A stretch of DNA of 64,000 bases from Actinomycetes bacterium (GCA_024222295.1 JAAEPF010000034.1:124001-188000), one strand, 5' to 3'; counted from the stretch's first letter, positions 54,453-63,358 are shown. The notes: a model not told the origin generated them from the letters alone. Made by a program: numbers and translations.

Positions 54453-55817
54453 ATGGGAACTGTGACGCGACCACCGATGGTCTCCGGCGGCGACGACGAG
54501 ACCGGTCACCTCGAGGAGCTCCGCACCGATCCGATCGGGCTGATGCAGCGCACACGCGACGAGTGCGGCGACGTCGGGGAACTGCGCATCGCCGACAAGG
54601 AGGTCGTCCTGGTCTCCGGCGCGGACGCCAACGAGGTGTTCTTCCGCGCTACCGAGGAAGAGCTGAACCAGGCCGAGGCCTATCCGTTCATGACCCCGGT
54701 GTTCGGTGAGGGTGTGGTCTTCGACGCCTCCCCCGAGGAGCGGTCGCGGATGCTGCACAACCAGTCGCTTCGCGACAAGTTCATGCGGGGCCATGCCGAG
54801 ACGATCCAGGCCGAGGTCGAGGCAATGCTGTCCGAGTGGGGCGACGAGGGAGAGATCGACCTGCTCGACTGGTTCGCCGAGCTGTTCATCTACACCTCAT
54901 CCGCCTGCCTCATCGGCAAGAAGTTCCGCGACGAACTCGATGCCACCTACGCGGAACTGTTCCATGACCTGGAGCGCGGCACGGATGCGCTTGCATATGT
55001 GGACCCCTACATGGACATAGAGAGCTTCCGCCGCCGCGACGCGGCGAGGGTGGCGCTGGTGCAGCGGATCGAGTTGATCAAGGACCGGCGCCTGTCGGAG
55101 CCGAAGCCCGACAAGGACGACATGGATCTCGTCGACGTGCTCCTGTCGGTTCGCGACGAGGAAGGCAACCCGCAGTTCAGCGCCGACCAGATCACCGGCA
55201 TGTTCATCTCGATGATGTTCGCCGGCCACCACACCACCTCGGGCACTGCCGCCTGGACCCTCATCGAGCTGCTCCGCAACCCCGACTGGATGGACGGAGT
55301 CGTGGTCGAGCTCGACGAGCTCTACGCAGAGGAGTCCGACGTCACCTATCAGGCGCTGCGCGAGATCCCGAAGCTTGAGTCGTCGGTCAAGGAGGCGCTG
55401 CGGCTGCACCCACCGCTGATCATCCTCATGCGGCTCGCGATGCAGCCGGTTCATGTGGGCGACATCACGATCGAGCCGGGCAAGCTCGTGGCAGCCTCGC
55501 CTGCGGTCTCCAACCGATTGCCCGACGCGTTCGACGACAACGAGGCCTTCGACCCCGCCCGCTACATCGAGCCCCGCCATGATGACCTGGACAACCCGTG
55601 GAACTGGATCCCGTTCGGCGCCGGCCGACACCGCTGCGTCGGGGCTGCGTTCGCCATGATGCAGCTGAAGGCGATCTTCTCGATCCTGCTGCAGGACTGG
55701 ACCTTCGAGATGGCCCAGCCGCCCGAGACGTACCGCAACGACCACTCCAAGATGGTCGTGCAGCTCGAACAGCCCTGCGTCGTGCGCTACCGGCGCCGCG
55801 AGCGGGCAGGTGCCTGA
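54453..55817 (+). CDS. cyp51: Sterol 14-alpha-demethylase-type cytochrome P450
   Basis: A 454-residue P450 very close to mycobacterial CYP51: 'VSGGDDETGHLEELRTDPIG', 'AYPFMTPVFGEGVVFDASPE', 'GMFISMMFAGHHTTSGTAAW' (I-helix), 'KEALRLHPPLIILMR' (ExxR) and heme loop 'WIPFGAGRHRCVGAAFA' (Cys395). CYP51 removes the 14-alpha-methyl of lanosterol-type sterols; the physiological substrate in bacteria without full sterol synthesis is uncertain. ATG 54453 aligns with the mycobacterial start; a leaderless in-frame GTG at 54399 is possible. Its stop overlaps the ferredoxin ATG by one base. Confidence 0.95.
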   Translation: MGTVTRPPMVSGGDDETGHLEELRTDPIGLMQRTRDECGDVGELRIADKEVVLVSGADANEVFFRATEEELNQAEAYPFMTPVFGEGVVFDASPEERSRMLHNQSLRDKFMRGHAETIQAEVEAMLSEWGDEGEIDLLDWFAELFIYTSSACLIGKKFRDELDATYAELFHDLERGTDALAYVDPYMDIESFRRRDAARVALVQRIELIKDRRLSEPKPDKDDMDLVDVLLSVRDEEGNPQFSADQITGMFISMMFAGHHTTSGTAAWTLIELLRNPDWMDGVVVELDELYAEESDVTYQALREIPKLESSVKEALRLHPPLIILMRLAMQPVHVGDITIEPGKLVAASPAVSNRLPDAFDDNEAFDPARYIEPRHDDLDNPWNWIPFGAGRHRCVGAAFAMMQLKAIFSILLQDWTFEMAQPPETYRNDHSKMVVQLEQPCVVRYRRRERAGA

Positions 55818-56029
55818 TGGGGATCCGCATCGATGTCGACAGGGTGCTCTGCCAGGGCCACGGGGTCTGCGAGTCCGAGGCCCCCGCGGTGTTCGAGGTC
55901 GGCTCCTTCCAAGGCCAGCACAACCAGGTCGTCGTGCTCGACGAGGCACCCGGCGACGAACTCCGCGACAGTGTCGAACTGGCGGTGAAGTACTGCCCGA
56001 CCCACGCACTGAAGATCGTCGAGGACTGA
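55817..56029 (+). CDS. [3Fe-4S]-type ferredoxin, CYP51 partner
   Basis: A 70-residue ferredoxin: 'LCQGHGVCESEAPAVFEV' and 'CPTHAL' give C-x2-H-x2-C...C-P, the His-variant cluster motif found in actinobacterial P450 ferredoxins such as the one next to mycobacterial cyp51. It passes electrons to CYP51. Start overlaps the CYP51 stop (TGATG), showing translational coupling. Confidence 0.94.
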   Translation: MGIRIDVDRVLCQGHGVCESEAPAVFEVGSFQGQHNQVVVLDEAPGDELRDSVELAVKYCPTHALKIVED

Positions 56030-56109
56030 CCTTCGCAACGTCGCATCGGCGTCGCGACGCTCAAACCGGACAACAACGAGAGCAACTACCACGAACAGGG
56101 GAAACAACC

Positions 56110-56658
56110 ATGGCTGGATTCGAACGAGCCGAACTCGAGGAAATGGTCGAGCGGTGGCTACAGGCCAACCGGGACGCGGAGGCCGCCGGCGACTGGAGGC
56201 CAATGGCGGATCTCTACACCGAGGACGCCACCTACGGCTGGAACTATGGCCCCGACACCGACTTCATGGCGGTGGGGCGCGACCAGATCCGCGAGTACGC
56301 GCTTGGCAACGAGATGGCCGGTCTCGACGGGTGGACCTACCCGTACGAGGAGATCGTGATCGACGAGACCAAGGCAATGGTGGTGGGGTTCTGGCGCCAG
56401 CGGGCCGATGCCACACGTGACGACGGCACCCACTACGAGGTCCACGGCATCGGCGGCAGCTGGTTCCGATACGCGGGTGACGGCATGTGGAACTGGCAGC
56501 GCGACTGGTTCGACTTCGGCAATGCCGCCGCGCTGTTCATGGAGATGATGGGCGCCAACGCCCTCTCCGAAGGCATGACCGCCCGGATGACCCGCTCCCT
56601 CAAGGGCGATGGGTTCTACGACGCAGGGAAGGCGCCCGTCACCCTCTGGGAACGCTGA
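56110..56658 (+). CDS. SnoaL/NTF2-like protein downstream of CYP51
   Basis: A 182-residue NTF2-fold protein: 'VERWLQANRDAEAAGDWRPM', 'DATYGWNYGPDTDFMAVGRD' and 'YEVHGIGGSWFRYAGDGMWN'. Family members isomerise or hydrate steroid-like or polyketide substrates; ketosteroid-isomerase-like genes also lie near mycobacterial cyp51. The ATG is 80 bp after the ferredoxin, without a strong ribosome binding site (ACAGGGGAAAC 5-14 nt upstream). Confidence 0.85.
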   Translation: MAGFERAELEEMVERWLQANRDAEAAGDWRPMADLYTEDATYGWNYGPDTDFMAVGRDQIREYALGNEMAGLDGWTYPYEEIVIDETKAMVVGFWRQRADATRDDGTHYEVHGIGGSWFRYAGDGMWNWQRDWFDFGNAAALFMEMMGANALSEGMTARMTRSLKGDGFYDAGKAPVTLWER

Positions 56659-56727
56659 CCGATGGCCCCGCTCTCGAACGAGAAGTCGCTCGGCTCAGCG
56701 TCCTCAAGCCGGCGTTCGGGGGCAGGG

Positions 56728-57099
56728 CTACTTCGTGAACTCGGTACCGACGATGCGGCCAGTGTCTGGATCCAGGATGCAGCGATGAGACCAGGCGTTC
56801 GCCACGACCGTGCCGTTGTGGATTGACACGGCGGTCCAGCTCTTCAAGTCGTCCTTGGGTGGATCAGCATCCCACACCACCTCGCCGGTCGGGCTCGCCC
56901 GGACGAGATTGGCGAACGGGTGCCACGCCTCGACCCCAGGCGGCCGATCCATCCAATCAAGAACAGCGGCGCAGTCGTCGCTACCCGGGAGCGCAGCCAC
57001 ATCGAGCACGCGAGATCCGAGAAGCTTCCCGTGCCAATTCTTCCCGCTTGAGTCGGCAGTCCACGCCTCGTCGCTCTCGACCCACCAGTGACGTGTCAT
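56728..57099 (-). CDS. Hypothetical protein
   Basis: A 123-residue soluble protein rich in Trp and acidic residues, not recognised. 'VESDEAWTADSSGKNWHGKL', 'WDADPPKDDLKSWTAVSIHN' and 'RCILDPDTGRIVGTEFTK' suggest beta-propeller-like or repeat strands with a terminal DPDTG turn. No signal peptide. It converges with the CYP51 operon. Confidence 0.65.
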   Translation of the reverse strand: MTRHWWVESDEAWTADSSGKNWHGKLLGSRVLDVAALPGSDDCAAVLDWMDRPPGVEAWHPFANLVRASPTGEVVWDADPPKDDLKSWTAVSIHNGTVVANAWSHRCILDPDTGRIVGTEFTK

Positions 57100-57326
57100 G
57101 GGGCCCCATTCTCATCCGTTGTGCGCTTCCGGTTGACCTCTACGCAATCACACGGGGGCCGCCCGTAGCCTCGCGGAACCCATGCCAGGTCGAGCTGAGG
57201 TCTGCTAGGTGTCGGACTACCCGCTTTCGCGGTCGTCGCAGTACTCGTCCGCGATATCCAGCAGAATCTCGCCATGGAGAACACACAGCAGTGTCAGAGC
57301 GTGAACGCGCCTGACACGATGACGAT

Positions 57327-57803
57327 TCACGTCAGTCCGAGACGCTGATGAGCACGCTGAGAACGCACGCTGGTCAGACAGCTCTGCAATTCGGAAGTCG
57401 ACTCAGCGAAGTGCGGCCAACGAGAGATCAGGAAATCAACCTGCTCACTCAAGACGCGCGGATCAAGCGGAATGGGCTCGTCGTCCATGCACGCTCGCCA
57501 TACGTCGGCATCGAACGCATCGGCCCATCCGACGATGCCAACGTCAACGAACCATTGGCTCTTGTCGCACAAGACGTGAGTCACTACTGCTTTGTCATCA
57601 TGCACGAAGGCCGCGAACTGGTTGCTCCGACCGTTGGCTCGCTGGTCGTCAAGACGAAATCCTGTCTCTTCCAGCCATTCAACCAACTCCAGAACGGGCT
57701 CAGGCGCTTTAACACAGCGTACGGACTGTGGAGCTGACGCTCCCGTTGCTTCTATGCGGTCCGGCAGAGCCGGCGGTACCTTTGGCTGTTCCCAAACGAG
57801 CAC
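57327..57803 (-). CDS. Hypothetical protein
   Basis: A 158-residue soluble protein, no family recognised. 'VLELVEWLEETGFRLDDQRA', 'FVHDDKAVVTHVLCDKSQWF' and 'DVGIVGWADAFDADVW' look like a compact alpha/beta protein; size and pattern recall immunity-type proteins, which is only an impression. GTG start; the first ~25 residues are uncertain. Divergent from the Coq4-like gene by about 20 bp. Confidence 0.55.
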   Translation of the reverse strand: MLVWEQPKVPPALPDRIEATGASAPQSVRCVKAPEPVLELVEWLEETGFRLDDQRANGRSNQFAAFVHDDKAVVTHVLCDKSQWFVDVGIVGWADAFDADVWRACMDDEPIPLDPRVLSEQVDFLISRWPHFAESTSELQSCLTSVRSQRAHQRLGLT

Positions 57804-57825
57804 TCACGCTAGATTCGCTCCAACG

Positions 57826-58914
57826 ATGAAGGGCATCCCGAAGGCTGGCTCCACCGACATCACACGGGCCTCGATACGGGGCATCGTCACCGCGATCTCA
57901 CCCGAGGACGGCCTGGAGCCCACACAGGCGAGCTTGGTCGGGGCTCTGGCCGCATCCCTGTTCGGCGACACGACCGACGTCAGCAGCCTGGAGCCGATCA
58001 GCGAGTCGGAGCTTGCCGACGCGCTGGAGGACACAGGGGCCGAGCAACGCCACCGGATCGTCCACCTCATGGTGCTCGGCGAACTCATCCTGCGCCCGAT
58101 TCCTACAGTCGTGGCGCGCAGGGTCGCAAGCTACGCCGAAGCCCTCAGGATCGAGGACAAGTACGTGCGCATTGCGCGCCGCTACTCACAGGGGGCCTTC
58201 GGGCTGGCGTGGTTGGACCTGGAGCGAAGCGGGTTCGCAGCTCACTGGGAGATGGCCCGGACGGACCAGCTCAAGGCGAGCGTCAAGCTAGCGGGACAGC
58301 TGTCCGCCGGAGTCGTCGACGAGCAGCTTGCCTCACGTTGGGCCTCCTTCGCCCAGATGCCCGCCGATAGCCTCGGTCGTTCGGTGCTCGACATGTACGA
58401 GGGCAGGGGCTTCGCGATTCCGGGCTCGGAAGGGGGCGCCTCCGCCTACCTCGCCCAGCACGACTTCGTGCACGTGCTGGCGGACTACGGCACGAACCTG
58501 AACGGCGAGATCGAGACCTTCTCGCTCATCGGGCGCGCGGATCCCGACCCAAAGGGCTTCGCGTGGCTCGCGACCCTCATAGGGCTGTTCGAGACCGGCT
58601 ACGTGGCTGATGCCGGCTTCTTCAGCGGCGACCTCGAGGAACGGCGCCTCGACAGTACCGAGATGCACGTTCGCCTCGCAGACGCGCTCAGACGTGGCGC
58701 CGCACTCTGCGACACGCTCGGAAGCGACCTCCTCGAGATCGACTACCACGACTTCGTCGAGCGTCCCCTCGACGAGGTCCGTGCAGAGCTGGGCTTCCCA
58801 CCCAAGTCCGACGACGCCATCGCTGCGGGATCACCGGGGGTGTTCGACCCGGCCGGGATGTCGAGGATCCAGCAGCAGTACGCCGAGTCCATGCGCGAGA
58901 CCAACGTTCTCTGA
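57826..58914 (+). CDS. Coq4-like protein
   Basis: A 362-residue mostly helical protein. In the C-terminal half, 'QHDFVHVLADYGTNLNGEIE' contains H-D-x2-H-x11-E, the zinc motif of Coq4 proteins, which organise ubiquinone synthesis and decarboxylate its ring. Residues 1-~180 are a helical N-terminal extension not found in Coq4. Actinobacteria normally use menaquinone, so another quinone-like or prenylated substrate is likely. TAGATT lies 10 nt upstream of the ATG (leaderless). Followed after 18 bp by a small protein gene with its own Shine-Dalgarno. Confidence 0.75.
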   Translation: MKGIPKAGSTDITRASIRGIVTAISPEDGLEPTQASLVGALAASLFGDTTDVSSLEPISESELADALEDTGAEQRHRIVHLMVLGELILRPIPTVVARRVASYAEALRIEDKYVRIARRYSQGAFGLAWLDLERSGFAAHWEMARTDQLKASVKLAGQLSAGVVDEQLASRWASFAQMPADSLGRSVLDMYEGRGFAIPGSEGGASAYLAQHDFVHVLADYGTNLNGEIETFSLIGRADPDPKGFAWLATLIGLFETGYVADAGFFSGDLEERRLDSTEMHVRLADALRRGAALCDTLGSDLLEIDYHDFVERPLDEVRAELGFPPKSDDAIAAGSPGVFDPAGMSRIQQQYAESMRETNVL

Positions 58915-58932
58915 CACTCAAGGAGCAAGCAG

Positions 58933-59277
58933 GTGAAGTTCTCGCAGGCAATCCGGATCCGCACGCAGGATCCGGAGAGGATCGTCGAACTGCTGGCCGA
59001 GTGGGATCGCGGACAGGCCGAAGCCGAGGTGATGGGCTACATAGGCACCCGCCTCCTGGCCGATCGGGACAACCCCGGTGAGTACATGATCCTCGCCGAG
59101 TTCGCCCAGGTCGACGAGGACGTCTCCTCAGCTGAGGAGGCCGAGATCAACAACCAGCGCACAGAGACTGACCAGTGGGCACGGAGCCTGCGGGAGGCCG
59201 TCGAGGGCGAACCCGAGTTTTTCCACTTCGACGAGTTGTACCGAACCGGCATCACCGGCGACCTGCGTACCGGCTGA
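58933..59277 (+). CDS. Small ferredoxin-like-fold protein
   Basis: A 114-residue acidic protein: 'IRIRTQDPERIVELLAEWD', 'GYIGTRLLADRDNPGEYMIL' and 'EFAQVDEDVSSAEEAE' resemble antibiotic-biosynthesis-monooxygenase/dimeric alpha-beta barrel proteins. It may act on or shield a quinone-like intermediate, given the Coq4-like neighbour. GTG start with AAGGAG 8 nt upstream. Confidence 0.75.
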   Translation: MKFSQAIRIRTQDPERIVELLAEWDRGQAEAEVMGYIGTRLLADRDNPGEYMILAEFAQVDEDVSSAEEAEINNQRTETDQWARSLREAVEGEPEFFHFDELYRTGITGDLRTG

Positions 59278-59312
59278 CCCGGCTGGGCGGCCTGGTTAAT
59301 TCACCCGAGTAT

Positions 59313-59849
59313 TTGAACTGGTTCACCGACAGCGGCCGCAACGCGCAGGTCTATGCCTGGACCGCAGCCTTCGCGGCACTCACCCTCACGGCCTTCGGCG
59401 GCATCGTGACACGACTGCTGCCGGCAGCGAACCGATACATCTTCTTCGGGGGAATCATCGCCTGGTTGGTCACCGGCATGGTGCAGGCATGGATCTGGGC
59501 CGGCATGGCGCTCCACCCCGAGGGGCTCGACCCGGCTACCGCTCGCACCCTGTTCGACATCGCGCAGTACTGGGGGCTGATCATCAACGGAGCGACCATG
59601 GCGATGGCCGTTGCCTTGATCCCCCTCGCCTTCTCCGGTTCCCGGCCCGTTCCGCTGTGGCTCGGCTGGTTGTCGATCGTGTTCTTCGTGGAGCAGGGAG
59701 TCGAGACGATCACGGTCTTCGGCGAGAGCGGCTTCATCGCCCCCGGTGGAGCCATGAACCTCTACCTGGGCGGTGTCCTCGGGATGGCCTGGGTCATCGG
59801 CGTGATCGTCTGGAGCTACCAACGGCTGGCCTCCCCCGACAGTGCGTGA
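59313..59849 (+). CDS. Five-to-six-TM membrane protein, start uncertain
   Basis: A ~178-residue polytopic membrane protein ('WTAAFAALTLTAFGGIVTRL', 'IFFGGIIAWLVTGMVQAWIW', 'WGLIINGATMAMAVALIPLA', 'LWLGWLSIVFFVEQGVETIT', 'LGGVLGMAWVIGVIVWSY'). Family not recognised. The frame is open upstream into the preceding gene but has no good ATG/GTG after 59277; TTG at 59313 is used, and CTG codons just after the preceding stop are alternatives. Probably third gene of the Coq4-like operon. Confidence 0.7.
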   Translation: MNWFTDSGRNAQVYAWTAAFAALTLTAFGGIVTRLLPAANRYIFFGGIIAWLVTGMVQAWIWAGMALHPEGLDPATARTLFDIAQYWGLIINGATMAMAVALIPLAFSGSRPVPLWLGWLSIVFFVEQGVETITVFGESGFIAPGGAMNLYLGGVLGMAWVIGVIVWSYQRLASPDSA

Positions 59850-59909
59850 TCGCAGGACTCCGAACTGGGCCCGACCCTCTGCGAGTGGTTCGTCGGCAAC
59901 AGCCGGGAG

Positions 59910-60107
59910 TCAGTCCCCCGCCACCCTGGAGCCGTCGAACGCATCCGGTGCCTCGACGAGGCAGAAGGATTTCCCCTCCGGGTCGTTGAAACAGTAGGTG
60001 AGGAACTTCACGCCGTACTTGTCCTGGACCTCGAGGTCCCGCTTGTGTGCGGCGGCGACGTCCTCGGGTGTCGTATCGCCCAAACCCGGATGGATGTCCA
60101 CGAACAT
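59910..60107 (-). CDS. Short DUF4242 (nickel-binding-like) protein
   Basis: A 65-residue protein matching the N-terminal part of DUF4242/SCO4226-type ferredoxin-like proteins: 'DTTPEDVAAAHKRDLEVQDK', 'YGVKFLTYCFNDPEGKSFCL' and 'VEAPDAFDGS'. The usual C-terminal 'AHG' region is missing, so it may be truncated or a short form. ATG 60107. Confidence 0.65.
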   Translation of the reverse strand: MFVDIHPGLGDTTPEDVAAAHKRDLEVQDKYGVKFLTYCFNDPEGKSFCLVEAPDAFDGSRVAGD

Positions 60108-60168
60108 CGGCACCGCAGGAGTGTAGGCATGGAGGACAACGCGACGGCACAGATGAGGAGCCACACAC

Positions 60169-60696
60169 GTGAGCACCGACACCCCCAGGATCGATGGCCT
60201 TACCCATACGATCGTCCACCCGGGCGGCGACAACGACGCGCCATGGATCCCGGTCCGCAGCCAGCGCAACCCCGACGGCTCCGAATCACATGTGTGGGAG
60301 CGCTGGGTCGCCTTCTCGGTCGAGCCGCTCTACCTGGCGTTGTTCGCCAGGTGGGACCCGGGGATGATCGTGCGTCGCCACGGCCACTACAGCCCCCACA
60401 CCCTCACGGTGCTCGCGGGTGAGTTCACCTGCGGCGACGAGCTGTGCGGTGTGGGCACCCACATCGAACTGCCGCTCGGCGCCTCGTTCGGTCCGTTCGT
60501 GGCGGGGCCCCAGGGCGTCGAGCTGTACGAGGTGATGATGGGCGACCCTCGCTCGTGGAGCGACGAGCCCGCGGCGATGCAGCACATCCTCGCGGAACGG
60601 GGTGTGGAACAGTTGCCCGACCCGCCGATCGAACTCCCGGCCGGCCTCGAGGACTTGCGCGCGGTGTTCAGCGCTGGCGCTGCCGAAGACGACTGA
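60169..60696 (+). CDS. Cupin-type protein
   Basis: A 175-residue protein with a cupin_2-like core: 'DPGMIVRRHGHYSPHTLTVL' (HxH motif) and 'ELPLGASFGPFVAGPQGVEL'. The second motif lacks the usual His pair, so metal binding may be partial. GTG start with GAGGAG about 9 nt upstream. It converges with the amidohydrolase gene. Confidence 0.8.
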   Translation: MSTDTPRIDGLTHTIVHPGGDNDAPWIPVRSQRNPDGSESHVWERWVAFSVEPLYLALFARWDPGMIVRRHGHYSPHTLTVLAGEFTCGDELCGVGTHIELPLGASFGPFVAGPQGVELYEVMMGDPRSWSDEPAAMQHILAERGVEQLPDPPIELPAGLEDLRAVFSAGAAEDD

Positions 60697-60734
60697 ACTG
60701 TGGTCCACGGAGAGCGTTCTGCCCTCCGTGGCGG

Positions 60735-61973
60735 CTACTCGGTGATCCCGAAACGCTGCAGGCCGTAGGCCTCGATGGCGTTGCCGCGCATGACCTTGTA
60801 GCACTCCTCGGCGTTCATGCCGACGGCCGCGAACATCGAATGGGCGACCTTGCGCGAGTGGGGGAAGGTGCCGTCGGAGTGCGGGTAGTCGGTCTCGAAG
60901 AGGATCTGGTCGATCCCGACCTCGTCGCGCTGACGCAGTCCGACCAGGTCGTCGAAGATGCATCCGAAGATGCGTCCCTTGGCGATCTCGCTCGGCAGTG
61001 GTCCTGAACCGCCGACGCCGCCGCGACCCTCGCGGAAAACCGAGTCCATGCGTTCTATCTGGAACGGCATCCAGCCGACCTGGCTCTCCGCATAGGCGAT
61101 CTTCAGATCGGGGAAACGCTGGAGTGTGCCGGAGAACACCCAGTCCACGAACGAGCCCTCTGCGTTCTGGGCGTAGAGCGACATCGAGGTGGCCAGGGGT
61201 GCGTCATCGGAGGTGGTGGGCATGGACGACGACGAGCCGATGTGCATCGACACCGTCACGTCGGCTTCCTCACATGCCTGCCAGAGCACGTCCCACTCGC
61301 CGCTGTACATCGTGGCGCAGCCGAGCTTGGAGGGGTTCTCGGAGAACGCGATCGCGTAGCTGCCCTTGTCGGCACACCGACGGACCTCCTCCGCGGCCTT
61401 GGCGGGATCCCAGAGGGGAACGAGAGTGAGCGGGATCAGGCGGCCTCGGCCGTCGCCGCCGCCCCAGTCGTCGATGATCCAGTCGTTGTAGATCCTCAGG
61501 CACTCGAAGGCGAGGTCCTTGTCGTCGCGCTCGAGGAAGCCCTGGCCACAGAAGCGGGGGAAGATGTTGGGGTAGTTTATGGCCGCCTCGACGTGGTTGA
61601 TGTCCATGTCGGAGAGCCGGTCGGCCTGGTTGTGGGTGCCGGGGCGAAGGTCCTCGTAGGTTGCCGCCACATTGCGTTGTTCTTCGCGGGGCACGCCCGC
61701 GGGGCCATGGAGGAACCCGGTCGGGGTCACGCTGTCCTCGAAGAGCCAGACATCACACAAATGGCCGTCGGGGTGGTTGCGCTCGAAGCCGTAGTGGCCG
61801 CCCTCGAAGATCAGCTTGACCTTCTCCTGCACGACACGTGGACCCGCGGCACGCATGGACGGCGGTAGCTGCTGCTGCCACAGGTCCTTTGGCTCCATCA
61901 CATGGTCATCGACCGAGATGATGAGGGGGAGGTCCTCTTCGGCCGGAGTTTTTTGCTCTGTCGACTGGTTCAT
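60735..61973 (-). CDS. Amidohydrolase family protein (ACMSD-like)
   Basis: A 412-residue amidohydrolase_2 enzyme: 'SVDDHVMEPKDLWQ' replaces the first HxH metal motif, then 'INYPNIFPRFCGQGFLERDD', 'VSMHIGSSSSMP' (metal His), 'YAESQVGWMPFQIERMD' and 'FETDYPHSDGTFPHSR' (terminal Asp and His). This subgroup is common in actinobacteria and includes decarboxylases and hydrolases of aromatic acids. Monocistronic. Confidence 0.9.
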   Translation of the reverse strand: MNQSTEQKTPAEEDLPLIISVDDHVMEPKDLWQQQLPPSMRAAGPRVVQEKVKLIFEGGHYGFERNHPDGHLCDVWLFEDSVTPTGFLHGPAGVPREEQRNVAATYEDLRPGTHNQADRLSDMDINHVEAAINYPNIFPRFCGQGFLERDDKDLAFECLRIYNDWIIDDWGGGDGRGRLIPLTLVPLWDPAKAAEEVRRCADKGSYAIAFSENPSKLGCATMYSGEWDVLWQACEEADVTVSMHIGSSSSMPTTSDDAPLATSMSLYAQNAEGSFVDWVFSGTLQRFPDLKIAYAESQVGWMPFQIERMDSVFREGRGGVGGSGPLPSEIAKGRIFGCIFDDLVGLRQRDEVGIDQILFETDYPHSDGTFPHSRKVAHSMFAAVGMNAEECYKVMRGNAIEAYGLQRFGITE

Positions 61974-62091
61974 CGCGCCACCTGTAGGTCGTTATCCGGC
62001 AAGGCTGCCACTGGGCCGGCCGCCATGTTGAATCCACATTGTACTTGTGCCGCCAATCAGGCGATCCCCGCCAGCCCGCCCGGGCCGCGCG

Positions 62092-62340
62092 TCAGCTCAG
62101 GGCGCCGACTGCCACCACGGAAACGGGTTCGGCGACTTCGTGCGCCCGCGAATGGAACCTGCGGGTGAACTCGACCAGGTCGTCGATGCGGCGGAGGCCC
62201 GCCCCGGTAGTCCACTGCACCAGGGACAGCGAGGTCGGCGGTGCAGGGTCGGCCTCGCCGCGTCGAGTGCCGTAGCGTTCGGCTCGAAGGACGGGAATGT
62301 CGAGTTGTGAACGAGGAGCCAGTGTCAGGAGTCGATCCAT
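62092..62340 (-). CDS. Possible small hypothetical protein
   Basis: An 82-residue ORF with plausible composition: 'ERYGTRRGEADPAPPTSLSL', 'IDDLVEFTRRFHSRAHEVAE' and 'VSVVAVGALS'. It overlaps the start of the BrkB gene by 34 bp if the first ATG is used, so the real start may be internal. No family recognised. Confidence 0.35.
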   Translation of the reverse strand: MDRLLTLAPRSQLDIPVLRAERYGTRRGEADPAPPTSLSLVQWTTGAGLRRIDDLVEFTRRFHSRAHEVAEPVSVVAVGALS

Positions 62341-63323
62341 CCCGCTCGAGACGTCGCCGGGTTCGCGCTACCAGCGAGGTCACCGGCACCGTGCTGCGCG
62401 GCGCTGGTGCCGACCGGGTCGGCGGGCTCGGTGCGGAGATCGCCTTCTTCGGGATGCTCAGCGTCTTCCCGCTCACCATCGCCGTGGCCGCGGCGATCGG
62501 CTTTCTCGAGCCGCTGGTTGGCGTCGAGGCGGCCGGCGAGGTGCGGGACAACGTCGTGCAGGCCCTCGAGACCGCGTTGCCGTCAGACGCGGGCGGGGTG
62601 GTTGAAGCGGTCGAGGATCTCTTCGCCGATACCCGCCCCGGCGTGTTCACCGTTGGCCTGTTGCTGGCGGTGTGGTCGGCGTCGCGTGGATTCCTGGCGA
62701 CGGTGCGCGCCCTCGACCTCGTCTATGACCTCCGCGAACGGCGTAGCTACCTGGAGCTGCGGCTGCTGTCGCTCGGCCTGGCTGTGGCCACCGTCCCTCT
62801 CGTGGCGCTCGCCCTGGTGGCGTTCGTCGTGGGTCCACTCCTCGGCGGCGGAGAGCAGGTCGCCGAGGTATTCGGTGCCTCGGACGCGTTTGCCTCGACG
62901 TGGACATGGTTGCGATGGCCGGCAGCGGTCGGGGTGGTGGCGGCACTCATCACCACCCTGTACCACCTTGCTCCTGACCATCGCACCCCTTGGAGATGGG
63001 ACCTTCCGGGAACCGCTCTTGCGCTATCCGCAGCGGCTCTGGCGTCGGTGGGTCTGCGCGTCTACCTGCGATTTGGTGGGTCCTCCAACGTGTTGATCGG
63101 AAGCCTTGGCTCGGTGCTGGTCGTAATGATCTGGATGTACCTGTTGGCCATCGGTCTGCTGCTCGGCGCCGAACTGAACTCCGTGCTCGCGGATCGAGCC
63201 GGTGTGGAGCAGATTCCCCGCCGAAACCTGAGGATGCCCCGCCTCGAGCGTCTCACCCGGCGATGGGCCGAACTGGAGGGCGAGAATGTCCACGGCGTCG
63301 ACGAATCCGACGGGCCGTCCTGA
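62307..63323 (+). CDS. YihY/BrkB family membrane protein
   Basis: A 338-residue integral membrane protein with six helices: 'GAEIAFFGMLSVFPLTIAVA', 'LLLAVWSASRGFLATVRALD', 'LVALALVAFVVGPLLGGG', 'WRWDLPGTALALSAAALASV', 'GSLGSVLVVMIWMYLLAIGL'. The GxxxA and RGF..L patterns are typical of YihY (formerly called RNase BN). Role unknown; perhaps envelope homeostasis. GTG 62307 is used; no strong ribosome binding site. Confidence 0.88.
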   Translation: MNEEPVSGVDPSRSRRRRVRATSEVTGTVLRGAGADRVGGLGAEIAFFGMLSVFPLTIAVAAAIGFLEPLVGVEAAGEVRDNVVQALETALPSDAGGVVEAVEDLFADTRPGVFTVGLLLAVWSASRGFLATVRALDLVYDLRERRSYLELRLLSLGLAVATVPLVALALVAFVVGPLLGGGEQVAEVFGASDAFASTWTWLRWPAAVGVVAALITTLYHLAPDHRTPWRWDLPGTALALSAAALASVGLRVYLRFGGSSNVLIGSLGSVLVVMIWMYLLAIGLLLGAELNSVLADRAGVEQIPRRNLRMPRLERLTRRWAELEGENVHGVDESDGPS

Positions 63324-63358
63324 ACGTAGCGACAGCAGCGCTACCTGCCGGCGGCGCG

